The notes: generated by a model not told the origin, from the letters alone. Numbered from the stretch's first letter, positions 35,550 through 46,843 are shown. The stretch is 64,000 nucleotides of DNA from Rapana venosa (GCA_028751875.1 CM054155.1:55106880-55170879), one strand, 5' to 3'. Numbers and translations: made by a program.

Positions 35550-35700
35550 ATGTTTGTTTTGTTGTTGTTGTCGTTGTTGTTGTTCCGGGGGGGTGGGGGG
35601 GGGGGGGGGTACTATGTTTTTTTTTTGGGGGGGGGTTCCTTCGTTTTTTTTGTTGTTGGTGGTGGGGTTTCTTTCTCTTTTGGGTAGGGGTGGGGAAGGT
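35550..35700. repeat. G/T-rich tract with long G runs
   Basis: G runs of 7 to 16 separated by short T-rich loops on the plus strand; G-quadruplex-prone. Confidence 0.85.
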
Positions 35701-35769
35701 CAGGTAAACAAGTTAAGTCGAGTGAAAATGACTTATTGACGCTAACAGAGTAAGCTAAGCTGTTCTTCA

Positions 35770-35895
<126 letters not shown>

Positions 35896-35909
35896 TTAAT
35901 GTGTGTGTG

Positions 35910-36086
35910 TGTAACATTATCAGAACATCTTGCGCACACATTAAAACCCGTTCCGCTTTTTGGAAGAGTAGGCCACTGTGTGCCGGTGGGAACGTATGAC
36001 AAAACTGACAAAACTGTATACACACGTGGACTGAATGAATAAAAAGCACATGAGTGCTTATTCCATTATCCTCGAAATAAAAGAAT

Positions 36087-36090
<4 letters not shown>
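35910..36090 (+). mobile_element. SINE-B, 5'-truncated
   Basis: Contains 'CAGAACATCTTGCGCACACA', 'GAAGAGTAGGCCACTGTGTG' and the tail 'GCTTATTCCATTATCCTCGA' plus AATAAAAGAAT. Confidence 0.85.
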
Positions 36091-36144
<54 letters not shown>

Positions 36145-36227
36145 GCTCTCGCTCTCGCTCTCGCCACACATACACACGCACGCGCACACACACACACGCG
36201 CGCGTGCGCGCACGCACACACACACAC

Positions 36228-36295
<68 letters not shown>

Positions 36296-36303
36296 ACACA
36301 CAC
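36090..36303. repeat. (CT)n(CA)n microsatellite on the SINE-B tail
   Basis: About 70 bp of CT and CTCG, then about 130 bp of CA with CG interruptions. Confidence 0.97.
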
Positions 36304-36399
36304 GAGTCTTACAAAAGGCAACCAACAAAAGGCCGCATAAAACACACGAAACAACCTAAGCAAAGCATATCAAAGTAAAAGCAAAGCATACACACGGGG

Positions 36400-37000
36400 A
36401 CTGGATGTAAAAGTCAAATCAAGTCAAAATTATCTTTATTGAGGGTAAAAGATTAAGTTTATAAAACTTTTTTTCATCCTGTCCTCACAAAAAAGAACAT
36501 CAAGAAAATTGACATATGAAAGCAATCAAAATACAGTGTTCACACATGTTAAAGACAAAAATCTATGGAGATTTTTAAAAATATAAATCCAGACTAAAAA
36601 AGCATGATAAAGCAATCAAGACAGTATAATATAAGCTCAAGTCATACCAATAAATGAAGATTTTTTTTAAACCACACAAAAACCCTAACAAAAACAAGAC
36701 TCACAAGAATAGATAAAACAAAACCAAGACAGTATAACATAAGCTCAAGTCATACAACAAGTGAAGAAAATACAAATAACAAAGGTAGGAATAACAACAA
36801 GGTAGCCTGATGTAGATAACCTCGAGTTTAAAAATGGACTTACAATTTGTCCATCAGATGTTTCTTCAAGAGTTTCTTGAACGTTTGTTTCGAAGAAGCT
36901 GATTTTAAAGAGATAGGTAGATTATTCCACACTGTTCTTCCTGAATAAACAAGGTTTGATTTATAGAGATTGTTATGGGGCCTGGGCAAAAAAAAGCATC
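36400..37000 (-). mobile_element. LINE 3' end with C-terminal coding tail (minus)
   Basis: The minus strand reads 'YSGRTVWNNLPISLKSAS' near 36900-36960 and ends in a stop near 36845. The 3' UTR closes with 'CTTTTACCCTCAATAAAGAT' and a TTGACTTGATTTGAC tail at 36406-36450. A short direct duplication in the UTR ('CATAAGCTCAAGTCATAC') is visible. Confidence 0.75.
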
Positions 37001-37045
37001 TAAGTGCTTGTTCCATAATCCTCGATATAAAAGAATAAAATAAAA
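36990..37045 (+). mobile_element. SINE-B tail fragment
   Basis: 'GTGCTTGTTCCATAATCCTC' and GATATAAAAGAATAAA only. Confidence 0.75.
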
Positions 37046-37425
37046 AAAATAATAAAAGAACGAAGCAACACCACTGTCAACATATATACAAGTTCAGAAA
37101 AGACCTTCTGAAACAGGACAACAAGACCTACAATAAAGTATCCACTAACAAAGAGATCATGAATGCAACATTCACGTTTCATATCCCCCCCCCCCCTTCG
37201 AAAAAAGCCAGCAAGTTTAGACAACAAAATGACAGGCAATCAAACACAAAAATGGTTCATAAATCTATTTCGCACATTATGCAGAGTCAATCATTCTGAA
37301 CAACAAACGAGAGTTTGCATCAAATATATTTTCCCCTGTGCTTTTTTGAAGCTTCGTTTTTGGATCGTGTAATTTTAGAAAGGGAGGTAAATTGTTCTAT
37401 ATTGTTCAACTGGTCTTAAATAGAG

Positions 37426-37464
<39 letters not shown>

Positions 37465-37792
37465 GTTTCAAGAGTCCAGATTTAATGCGCCTTTGACCCC
37501 TCTTGAGCCATGGAGACTTTCAGTAAACAAAATCAACTGTAACATATATGATAACTTGCATTAACAAAATACCATTACAACAGTGAATTTGACAAAATAG
37601 AAATGTAGTCAACCTTTTCATCAATGTTATGCAATTTTGCTTTTGACTATAAATGTGCTAAGTTTTAATACAGTCTTTTACACACACACACACACACACA
37701 CCACACACGAGGTGCAATGAGTTCTTAAACATAACTTTAAAATGAGTGTCATAACATTAATTTATTATTTGAAACTACATATTATAGATATG

Positions 37793-37827
<35 letters not shown>

Positions 37828-38265
37828 GTATATTACTTTCAGAGGAAACTTGAAGATAAGGCCATCTTAGTCACAATTCCAACAGTATCTGTAAGTTGCA
37901 CCTTTTTTGGGAAAACTAGATATTCTCAAAATATGATTTGTGACTGTTCTGAGCAACTTACCTTATGAACATATTCTTGTTCAATGTCCAGTTTTGACTA
38001 TAGCTGACAAAGATTGTGGCATTGACATTCAAATGGAACAAGTTAGTGTAATGTAGTTACGCAGAAACCAATAATCACTGATGTTGGAAGGATTATTTCC
38101 AGGTCTTCTGAAAATGTTTTATGGTAGCTTGTTGAGTGTGTGCTTGTTTGTTTTGTTGCTTTGTTTTTGTTGTTACAAACTAATATCACCATATGTGGAT
38201 AATACAACAACACCACGCGCGCGCGCACATACACACCACACACACACGCACACACACAGGTCCTT
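37046..38265. other. Mostly unassigned, with CA and TA microsatellites
   Basis: Short CA repeats at 37430-37463 and 37680-37702, TA at 37795-37824, CA/CG at 38213-38257. Otherwise unique-looking. A possible 48-nt micro-exon is discussed under findings. Confidence 0.5.
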
Positions 38266-38630
38266 GCGGGGACGGGATAGCCTGGTGGTCCGAGTGATGC
38301 GCATTGGACTCATGATCTGCTGACCTGGGTTCGAATCTCGTTCAAGAGAATTTTTCCTCTGGAGTTAACTAACATCAGTGCCGACTCCACTTCCCTAAAA
38401 GTCCTTCAAATGAGACTATAAACCGAAGTCCCGTGTGCGGACGCACGCAGAGCATCTTGCGCACACGTTAAATTTTAACACGTTCTGCTTTTTAAAGAGT
38501 AGGTCATTGTGTACCAGTTGGAAACGGATGACAAAATTGACAAAACTGCAGACACACGAGGACTGGCTATAAAAGCACATGAGTGATTATTCCATTATCA
38601 TCGCAATAAAAGAATAAATATAAATAACGG
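38266..38630 (+). mobile_element. SINE-B, full length, head 1
   Basis: tRNA-like head 'GGGACGGGATAGCCTGGTGG' and 'CTGGGTTCGAATCTC', body with 'AACATCAGTGCCGACTCCAC', 'GAGACTATAAACCGAAGTCC', 'GCAGAGCATCTTGCGCACAC', and an (A)TAAA tail. Confidence 0.88.
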
Positions 38631-38689
38631 ATAAACAAGAGTTTAACCAAGTGCATGTGGACTTCAAGGAATGTCAGTTCAGCTTAATT

Positions 38690-38830
38690 TACAACCACCT
38701 CCACCCCACTTAAAAAAACAAACAATCAAAGTTTGATGCTTTCCACTTTAAAAAACAAACAATCAAAGTTTGATGCTTTCCACTTTAAAAAAAAAAAACA
38801 ATCAAGGTTTGATGCTTATAACTACATCTG
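38690..38830. repeat. About 50-bp direct repeat, three units
   Basis: Repeats of 'CAATCAAAGTTTGATGCTTT' with an A-run linker. Confidence 0.8.
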
Positions 38831-38879
38831 AAGAGCCCCTCTCCATGTTGTTTTCGTATTGTTTCTGCATACCTTCCAC

Positions 38880-39640
38880 CATCACTTCATCTGTGTCTCG
38901 TTTAACCAGCTCCCTGTCTCAGCGAACCGCCTCTGTGCCTGGATTAACCAGGTCAAAGTCTCGGCTAACAAGGTCAGTGTCTTAGGCTAACCAGGTCAGT
39001 GTCTTGGCTAACAAGATCATGGTCTCGGCTAACCAGGTCATGGTCTCGGCTAACCAGGTCAGTGTCTTGGCTAACAAGATCAGTGTCTTGGCTAACCAGA
39101 TCAATGTCTTGGCTAACCAGATCAATGTCTTGGCTAACAAGATCAGTGTCTTGGCTAACCAGATCAATGTCTTAGACTAACCAGGTCAGTGTATTGGCTA
39201 ACAAGGTCAGTGTCTTAGACTAACCAGGTCAATGTCTTGGCTAACCAGCTCAGTGTCTTGGCTAACCAGGTCAGTGTCTTAGACTAACCAGGTCAGTGTC
39301 TTAGACTAACCAGGTCAGTGTCTTAAGCTAACCAGGTCAGTGTCTTAGACTAACAAGGTCAGTGTCTTAGACTAACCAGGTCAGTGTCTTGGCTAACCAG
39401 CTCGGTGTCTCGGCTAACCAGCTCAGTGTCTCGGCTAACCAGGTCATGGTCTTGGCTAACCAGATCATGGTCTCGGCTAACCAGATCATGGTTTCGGCTA
39501 ACCAGATGAATGTCTTGGCTAACCAGATGAATGTCTTGGCTAACCAGATCATGGTCTCGGCTAACCAGGTCATGGTCTCGGTTAACCAGGTCATGGTCTC
39601 GGCTAAGCAGCTGCAGGTCTTGGCTAGCCAGTCCAGCCTT
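38880..39640. repeat. 21-bp minisatellite, about 35 units, open in several frames
   Basis: Unit 'GTCTTGGCTAACCAGGTCAG' plus T, with 22-bp CTTAGACTAACC variants in the middle. Because 21 is a multiple of three, the right part (39389-39640) reads as a seven-residue repeat of type ANQVMVS on the plus strand and WLAETMT on the minus strand. No start context or splice signals support a gene. Confidence 0.92.
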
Positions 39641-39734
39641 ACAGAAGCGATAGGTGACAGCCGCACAGCAGCAGTGGCAGACATGTTGCAGCCCATACGG
39701 ACACGATCCCTGCAACAACGTCAGAGAGAGTGAA

Positions 39735-39805
39735 CCTGGCCACTTTACAATAACCACCGCTTTAGGGCAATAACCGCTTTAGGACGATTACCACTTTAGG
39801 ACACA
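39735..39805. repeat. Short repeat of CCACTTTAGGACAATAA type
   Basis: Three to four short units beside the 21-bp array. Confidence 0.7.
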
Positions 39806-39898
39806 GCATGCATTACATCTAGAACAGGTAGGGATGCAGTTACCCGTAGTTGCTGAGGGTGTGTGTGTTTCTTGGGCAAAGGTGAATGTGGCGGAAGC

Positions 39899-39899
39899 G

Positions 39900-39983
<84 letters not shown>

Positions 39984-40255
39984 CCTCCCTCCCTCTCTCT
40001 ACACACAGGGACTGGATGTAAAAAAGCACATGAGTGCTTATTTCATTATCCTCGATTTAAAAAAGTATCTCTCTCCCTCCCTCTCTCTCTCTCTCTCTCC
40101 CTCCTCTCTCTCTGTCTCCCTCCCTCTTTCTCTCCATCCCTCCCTCCCTCTCTCTCCCCCTTCCTCTCTCCCCCTCCCTCTCTCTCTCTCTCTCCCTCCC
40201 TATCCCCCTCTCTCTCCCTCCCTCCCTCTCTCTCCCTCCCTCCCTCCCTCGTGGC
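39899..40255. repeat. (CT)n/(CCCT)n tracts with a SINE-B tail fragment inside
   Basis: 39899-39999 and 40068-40250 are CT/CCT/CCCT. 40003-40067 is a SINE-B 3' fragment ('GGGACTGGATGTAAAAAAGC', 'CATTATCCTCGATTTAAAAA'). Confidence 0.93.
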
Positions 40256-40257
40256 TG

Positions 40258-40345
40258 CAGACTACTACTACTACTACTACTACTACTACATGGAATTTAT
40301 ACAACGCTATATCTTGCAAAAAACCAAACCCTCCAACAAATCAAA
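40258..40345 (-). mobile_element. SINE-A/L2 3'-end fragment (minus)
   Basis: (TAC)n tail, then 'ATGGAATTTATACAACGCTA' and TATCTTGCAAA, the shared LINE/SINE terminus reversed. Confidence 0.75.
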
Positions 40346-40435
40346 GACTAGACATGTTCGTGTCACCCATTCCACAGACCGTAGCTGTTTTTCTCTAGTA
40401 CAGAGAACAGATAGGGATTTAACCTCTACTCAAGG

Positions 40436-40478
40436 GGTGTGTGTGCGTGCGTGTGTGTGCCTGCGCGCGCGAGCGTGC

Positions 40479-40509
<31 letters not shown>

Positions 40510-40515
40510 TGTGTT
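40436..40515. repeat. (GT)n(GC)n tract
   Basis: Alternating purine-pyrimidine run with a 16-bp CG core; Z-DNA-prone. Confidence 0.95.
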
Positions 40516-40764
40516 TGCCCACGTTTAACCTGATGTCTAAACAAGATTTCAACCAAGTGCACGCTGACTTCCAAGCAAATTTCAAGTCTCATTGGGAGGA
40601 TCAGCAAGATCATGACATTGGAACCAAAGTTATCTCTAGAGAAAGAAAAAACCCCAACCCACTCCACCTTCATGGAAACCTTAGCCAGTGTCCACATTGG
40701 CTGTCAGCTCTGCTATTCTGCCTCTTCTACAATATCTAAGGGGGTGGGGGGGGGGGGGGGTAGG

Positions 40765-41040
40765 TAATTGCCAGGTGGTTACAGAGTTGCACTCGTGATC
40801 TGACGGTTCCTGGTTACCAACCAGAACCACCCAGTCAAGATTCTCTTCCCTTGGAGTGAACTTCAGTGCTGACTCCGCTCTCCCCGAAAAGGTCCTTCGG
40901 ATGAGACTATAAACCGAAGTCCTGTGTGCGAGCGAACGCAGAACATCTTGCGCGCACGTTATTTAAAACCTGTTCTGTTCTCTCCAAAAACAAAAAGAAT
41001 AGATTCCACGGCTGGCCGATTGGAACAGTAATAAATCACA
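40765..41040 (+). mobile_element. SINE-B copy, diverged
   Basis: Diverged head ('CAGGTGGTTACAGAGTTGCA'), then 'GAGACTATAAACCGAAGTCC' and 'GCAGAACATCTTGCGCGCAC'. Confidence 0.8.
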
Positions 41041-41079
41041 TGCACAATGGTGTCGTGTTTAGAGGTAAGAAATCGACCA

Positions 41080-41215
41080 GAGGGGGGTGGGGGTGAGAGG
41101 GAGGGAGAGAAAAGAGAGAGAGAAGGAGGGGGAGAAGAGGAAAGGGGAAAAGGAGAGAGAGAGCGAGAGGGGAAAGAGAGAGAGAAGAGAGAGAGGGAGA
41201 GAGGGGGGGGGAAGA
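41080..41215. repeat. Polypurine (GA/GGA)n tract
   Basis: About 135 bp of G and A on the plus strand. Confidence 0.95.
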
Positions 41216-41348
41216 GATTTTTATTTATTTCTTCATTCTTTTATATCGAGGATAAGGGAATAAGCACTCATGTGCTTTTTTACATCCAGTCCCCGTGTGT
41301 ATGCGGTTTTGTAAATTTTGTCATCTATTTCCACCGGCACACAATGGA
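41215..41348 (-). mobile_element. SINE-B 3' fragment (minus)
   Basis: 'ATCGAGGATAAGGGAATAAG', 'CCAGTCCCCGTGTGTATGCG' and 'CACCGGCACACAATGG'. Confidence 0.85.
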
Positions 41349-41655
41349 GAGAGAGTTTGAGAGGAGAGAGAGGGAGAGAGAGAGGAGGAGGAGGAGAGGG
41401 AGAGAGAGGGAGAGAGAAGGAGAGAGAGAGAGGGGGGGGAAAGAGATGGAGAGAGAGAGTTGAGAGGGAGAGAGAGGAGGAGAGAGAGAGGAGAGACAGG
41501 GAGACAGAGAAACACAGAGAGAACCGCCAGCCAGCCAGACAGACACAGAGAGACAGACAGAGAGACAGAAAGATAGAGCCAGAGTCAAAGACCGACCGAC
41601 ACAGACAGAGAAACACAGACAGACAGAAACAGAAACAGAGAAACACAGACAGACA
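41348..41655. repeat. (GA)n and (CAGA)n tracts
   Basis: Polypurine GA/GGA to about 41510, then CAGACAGA-type repeats up to the LINE fragment. Confidence 0.95.
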
Positions 41656-42690
41656 GAGTTTTGAATACGTTGAAGGGAGTGGATAGATGATGCTGGCAGA
41701 CCAGCCAAAAGAGAATTGCAATAGTCCAGACGTGAAAGAATGAGAGATGCCACGAGTTTTGATGTTGCGTCTGTGGACAGGTACTTTCGAATTGCACTAA
41801 TACGCGTAATTGATAGAAGCAGGACTGGCAGGTCTGGGTGATGAATTTTTGCATAGAGAGTGTGTTGTCAATAATGACCTCTAGATACTTTACAGCAGTG
41901 GATAGAGGGACTGATGCATTGCCGAATTCTATTGAAGCTGTTGTAATGGAAGAGAGTTTGTTTTTGGTCCCTACAAGCATGGCTTCAGTTTTACCAGTGT
42001 TTAGTTGTAACTTGTTCTCTATCATCCAGTTTTGGATATCTTGAAAGCAGTAGGCCATAGTCATCAAGAGGGAAGACAGATTTTCAGGAGTGTCACTGCT
42101 TAGAATCTGAGAGTCATCTGCATAAAAGCGATGGTTGATCTGATGGCGGTTAATTATATGTGACAGTGGAGCGGTGTAGAGAGTGAAAAGAACAGGGCCC
42201 AGAACAGATCCCTGCGGAACTCCACATTCCAGTCTGGCAAGTACTGACTGAATCTTGTTTACTGTGACTGTCTGGAATTGGTCAGTCAGGTATGAGCTAA
42301 ACCAGATGAGGGCTGTACCAGTAACACCAAACGTTTCTTGAAGACGGGAGAGAAGGATAGAGTGGTCAATAGTATCAAAGGCTGCAGATAAGTCGAGTAG
42401 AGTGAGGAGGGAGATTTTCCCTGAGTCAGAAGCAAGTAGAAGCATGTTTAAGGTGTGAACTAAGGTGGTTTCAGTGTTGTGGTTGGCGCGATAGGCAGAC
42501 TGAAACGCAGGAAGAAGACTGTTGGAGAGAGGGTGGTTGTTGAGATGTTTCAGAACTACTCTTTCAAAGACTTTAGAGATAAAAGGTAGGTTGGAAACAG
42601 GTCTGTAATTCTTCAGAATGTTAGGGTCAAGGTCATGCTTTTTGAGTAATGGTGTGACTAAAGCAGTTTTGAGAGCTGAAGTTTTTGTTT
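41655..42690 (-). mobile_element. L2/CR1-type LINE reverse-transcriptase fragment with all core motifs
   Basis: Same family as 10545-13795 but with a long intact frame. On the minus strand it reads 'LKNYRPVSNLPFISK', 'LDLSAAFDTIDH' (first catalytic Asp), 'GVPQGSVLGPVLF' and 'FYADDSQILS' (catalytic Asp pair), and 'ILDNTLSMQ'-like downstream. The frame is lost near 41800. The 5' side is cut at the palm N-terminus and the 3' side ends in CAGA repeats. Coding stretch about 300 residues; no ATG of its own. Confidence 0.9.
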
Positions 42691-42699
42691 GTTTTAGGT

Positions 42700-43010
42700 T
42701 TTCTTTTGTATAAGGGTTGGGGGGGGGGGGGGGGGGTTGTTGGGGTTTTTTGTTTCGGGGGGGGGGGGGGGGGGGGGGGGGGGGTATTTTGGGCTTTTTT
42801 TCTTTTATTAGTTCTATATTATTCTTCATTTATTTTGGGCTGTTATTCTTGTCTTATGTTAGTTATTGTCGTTGTTGTTGTGTACGTATGTGTGTGTTTG
42901 TTTATTTTCTTTTTGTAGTTGTTCTTGTTTTATCTTTTTTGTTTGCTTTGTTCAGTTGTTTGTATGGTTGGAGGTTTGCGTGTGTTGGGGGTGGGGGGGG
43001 GGGGGGAGAT
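42700..43010. repeat. Poly-G runs (16 to 28 Gs) in G/T-rich sequence
   Basis: G runs at 42718-42736, 42757-42784 and 42989-43007 on the plus strand, separated by T-rich loops. Strong G-quadruplex candidate; long homopolymers are also error-prone in assembly. Confidence 0.85.
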
Positions 43011-43084
43011 CGTGGTGTCTTTTTTGTTTTGTTTGTTTTGGTTTGGGTTTGGGTTGTTTGTTTGTTTTATGGTGGATACATTTT

Positions 43085-43285
43085 AGAAGAATTTTCCTTT
43101 GTTTGATTTGTATGGTTTAACAATGCTTGGTTTAAAAAAAATTCTATGTATGCATATATTATTGTTTTCTCTTGTTTGATTTGTATAGTTTATCATTGAT
43201 TAGGTTTTTATTCTATATCTGCATATATTATTATTAGTAGTAGTAGTATTTATATTATTGTTAGAATTATTATCATTATTACTAT
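43085..43285. repeat. About 85-bp tandem duplication, AT-rich
   Basis: Two copies of a block with 'TTGTTTGATTTGTATGGTTT' and TGCATATATTATT. Confidence 0.75.
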
Positions 43286-43372
43286 TGTTATAGATAGATG
43301 GCTTGATGGAAATAAAAGCAAATGCACTGCTTATTCAATATACCATCTGAAAATGAAAGTTTGACTTTGACA
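43286..43372 (+). mobile_element. LINE/SINE 3'-end fragment (family F)
   Basis: 'AGATGGCTTGATGGAAATAA' and 'GCTTATTCAATATACCATCT' then a TTGACTTTGAC tail. Copy at 49220-49308. Confidence 0.65.
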
Positions 43373-43444
43373 CACACCAGAATGTTTACACAATCTATAT
43401 CATGGGAATTACACACACGGTTTGCAGCCTTACAACAACCTAAG

Positions 43445-43480
43445 AGCACACACACACACACACACACACATACACACACA

Positions 43481-43525
<45 letters not shown>
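43445..43525. repeat. (CA)n tract
   Basis: About 80 bp. Confidence 0.97.
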
Positions 43526-44017
43526 TATTCTAAAACATCAAACCGCATAGCTGTAAGGTAAAATGAAAATGTGAAGAAAAAAATTTGAATAGCACAAGCT
43601 GTGAATAGGACGAGTTATCTCGGGCTTATATCACTTTGACACGTACCTCCAAGTACGTACCTTTTACGTGATCAGGCTCTTAACGTGTATACTCTCTCTG
43701 TCTCCGACTGTCTGTCTGTCTGTCTCTCTTTCCACCTGATTCTTTGAGGTCTGCATACATATTTGTCTCTCTCCTTCTCCCCACGCCCCAAAGTGTTGCA
43801 TGTATGCATGCACATTACCTGTGGGCATGCATGCATGTTCACACACGCATGTTCACACACACATGTTAACGCGCGCGCGTGCGTGCGTGATTCTTTCCGC
43901 ACCAAACACAAGGATTTTACAGTATTTGTTGTGTCAAGTTTTCCATGCATGTGCCTATGAACAAACATACACTTCTGACAGATAAATATGCTCATATGTT
44001 GACTTAGGAGTTTGTAA
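43526..44017. other. Unassigned, with short GCATGC and GTGTG motifs
   Basis: Alternating 'GCATGCATGTTCACACACGC' stretch at 43800-43890; no gene recognised. Confidence 0.45.
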
Positions 44018-44091
44018 AAGAGAGAGAGAGAGAGAGCGAAAGAGAGGGAGGAGAGAGAGAGGAGAAGAGAGAGAGAGAGAGAGAGATGAGG

Positions 44092-44128
<37 letters not shown>
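44018..44128. repeat. (GA)n tract
   Basis: About 110 bp of GA with GAAG interruptions. Confidence 0.97.
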
Positions 44129-44129
<1 letters not shown>

Positions 44130-44264
44130 AATAAAGAAAGAAAAACTCCTTTCAGGCCCTAATGAGACTTGAGCCACAAACTCGTAACATTTGCATAATT
44201 GGTGTTTGAATAATGTGCAGGTTTGAATATGTAATATAAAAACACTAGTCATGTGATCCATGTC

Positions 44265-44615
44265 AAGGAAGGTGGCAGGATGGTTAAGACGTTCACCTGC
44301 CAACAAGTAAACCGTGAGGTTCTGGGTTCGACTCCCAGCCTCGCCCTTTCTTCCCAGTTTGACAAAAAAATCAAACTGAATGTCAAAGTCCTTCGGATGA
44401 GACTATAAACCGAGGCCCCGTGTTCGAACGCATGCAGAACATCTTGCGCACACGTTAAATCCTGTTCCGCTTTTCGAAAGAGTAGGCCATTGTGTGCCGG
44501 TAGAAACAGATGACAAAATGTACAAAACCGCATACACACGGGGACTAGATGTAAAAAAGCGCATGAGTGCTCATTCCATTATCCTCGATATAAAAGAATA
44601 AATAAATAAATCCAT
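44265..44615 (+). mobile_element. SINE-B with alternative tRNA head (head 2)
   Basis: Head 'GGTGGCAGGATGGTTAAGAC' and 'GGTTCTGGGTTCGACTCCCA' differs entirely from head 1. After 'TTTGACAAAAAAATCAAACT' the body is ordinary SINE-B ('GAGACTATAAACCGAGGCCC', tail 'CATTATCCTCGATATAAAAG'). Confidence 0.88.
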
Positions 44616-44811
44616 TATCTAAATTGGGGAATACTAGCCTCAAGCTTTCCATGCGATAAAAAAAAAACCCAAAAATTAAGCTAGCCAGATAGAAATGGAA
44701 CAAAGTATTTCTCCCCGTGTCCCAGAAGACTTCAGCGATATGGGCCATGCATTATTCCCCTGGAGCGCTGTCTGACACCAAGATTTAACATGATAGGAAG
44801 TGCAAGTACAG

Positions 44812-45022
44812 CCCTATCATCTAGTCTGTCCCTATCACCTACTCTGTCCCTATCAGGTAGTCTGTCCCTATCAGGTAGTCTGTCCCTATCACCTAGTCTG
44901 TCCCTATCGCCTACTCTGTTCCTATCACCTACTCTGTCCCTATCACCGTGTCTTTCCCTATCACCTACTCTGTCCTTATCACCTGGTCTGTCCCTATCAC
45001 CTACTCTGTCCCTATCACGTAG
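44812..45022. repeat. 18-bp minisatellite inside SINE-C
   Basis: About 11 units of CTATCACCTACTCTGTCC with CAGGTAG variants; multiple of three, so open in several frames. Confidence 0.9.
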
Positions 45023-45189
45023 TCCCAAAGCAAATGCACTTTCATAGCAGAAGCATTACAGCACCCTTATCCTCACTGATCAGTAAGCAATACACAGAAA
45101 CTTGTCCTAATTCGGTGTCCCGGGCTGTTCTGGTATCGTGGTGATCTCAGTTTGGGATCTCCTGTACATTTCTGCGCCTGCGCAGACTT

Positions 45190-45341
45190 TGTATCAAGTG
45201 GCTCGGTGGTCTAGAGGTAACGCGTCTGTCTAAAAAGCGAAAAGTCCGGGTCGGAAGTGTGCGGTGGTTCGAAGCCAGTTTGGGCCCAAAACTTCCCCCC
45301 TCCCCCCATCCATTAGACCATGAGTGATGGTCTGGGCGCTA

Positions 45342-45372
<31 letters not shown>

Positions 45373-45612
45373 CTGTGTGTTCCACAAAATTTATCAGCGC
45401 ACGTAAAAGAACCCACGGCAATAAGAGAGTTGTCCCTGGCAAAGTTCTTAGAAAAAGCCACTCTGATAGGGAAACAAAAATTAATACAGTTGCAGACCAA
45501 AAAATAAGAAAAAAAGGGTGGTGCTGCTCTTGTGGCGACGCGCTCTCCCGGGAAGAGCAGCCCGAATTTCACGCAGAGAAATCTCGTGACTTAAAGTGGT
45601 ATAATATAATAA

Positions 45613-45643
<31 letters not shown>

Positions 45644-45688
45644 AAGAAGAAGAAGAAGAAGAACAACAACAACAACAACAACAATAAT

Positions 45689-45719
<31 letters not shown>

Positions 45720-45735
45720 TAAAAGAGTCTTCAGT
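45190..45735 (+). mobile_element. SINE-A inserted in SINE-C
   Basis: Head 'CTCGGTGGTCTAGAGGTAAC', full body and 'GGTATAATATAATAATAAG', followed by an expanded (GAA)n(CAA)n tail at 45607-45720. Confidence 0.85.
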
Positions 45736-46149
45736 GTTGGAAAAGGTGGTGGCCACCCAAAGTGGGGGCATCTTACCCAGTCCAGCTTTGCCACTGAGCT
45801 ATGACTGCCATCAGTATCATCAGTATGGGACACAGTAGGTGCTGCCCTGTTCGCGTTCACTCGGAACAATGCACACCTGAACGCCATCAGAGTGACAACG
45901 CAGCAGCGCAGGGCCCCTCCGGCTGGTGACCTGCGGCCGCCCCACATTTAAGGACTGTCTGTGGACTTCTGACCCTGAGGGTACACGGTAACAAAAGGGT
46001 GGGTGTGGCTAGGGGCGGGAAGATTGAAATGAACAGTGTGGTAGCAACAGGACAAATACGTGACCACAGATCAGGCAGCATCAAAACGAAAACGAAAAAC
46101 GAGTTCTCTGTGACTGCCATTGTGTTAAGCTAGGGAACGTTTAACAGCA

Positions 46150-46250
46150 ACAACAAAGCAAGCAATAAAGCAACAATCGACACCACCACCACCACCACCA
46201 CCACCACAACAACAACAACAACAACAACAACAACAGCAAAAAAGCAAGCA
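46150..46250. repeat. (CAC)n(CAA)n tract
   Basis: Trinucleotide runs abutting a SINE-B fragment. Confidence 0.9.
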
Positions 46251-46259
46251 ATAAAAGCA

Positions 46260-46525
46260 AGGGAACCTCAGTGCAGGCTCCACTCTCCCCAAAAGTCTTT
46301 CAGATGAGACTATAAACCTAGGCCCGTGTGCGAACGAACGCAGAACAGCTTGCGCACACGTTAAATCCTGTTCCGCTTTTCGTAAGAGTAGGCCATTGTG
46401 TGCCGGTGGGAACAGATGACAGAATACAAAAACCGCATACACACGGGGACTGGATGTAAAAAACACGTAAGTGCTTATTCCACTATCCTCGATAGAAAGG
46501 AATAAAATAAATAAATAAATAAAAC
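46260..46525 (+). mobile_element. SINE-B, 5'-truncated
   Basis: 'GAGACTATAAACCTAGGCCC', 'GCAGAACAGCTTGCGCACAC', 'CACTATCCTCGATAGAAAGG', TAAA tail. Confidence 0.85.
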
Positions 46526-46529
46526 AACA

Positions 46530-46843
46530 ATCAACAACAAGAACAGCAACAACACACACACACCACCAACAACAGTGTAAGACATTGGTGAGTCCTTAAC
46601 ATTTTCTTGAAAACGCTCTAAACCCACACATCTTATGTACCCATCTTTTTATTTTCCAGATTTACGCCGAGACATAATATCAAAACAAAATGTTCATGTT
46701 GACTTTTGCTTTTTTTTGTTTTTTGAGATATTGCAAGTTTATCTCAAAAACGTTTGGCCGAAAACTTGTCATTTAAGGCCAAATACTAGACAACGGTATT
46801 CTGTACACATCAATATTATGAAATCAAAATCATCAAATTAAAG
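46530..46843. other. Unassigned sequence
   Basis: CAA repeats to 46575, then unique-looking AT-rich sequence. Confidence 0.4.

Larger units (their letters stand above)
44770..46115 (+). mobile_element. SINE-C copy 5 with an internal 18-bp expansion and a SINE-A insertion
   Basis: 44770-44815 and 45020-45190 match the SINE-C centre. Between them an 18-bp array (CTATCACCTACTCTGTCC, about 11 units) occupies the place of 'CCCTGTCAAGTAGTCT' in the intact copies. SINE-C resumes at 45738 ('GGTGGTGGCCACCC') and runs to its A-rich tail at 46100. The gap 45190-45735 is a SINE-A copy. Confidence 0.78.
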
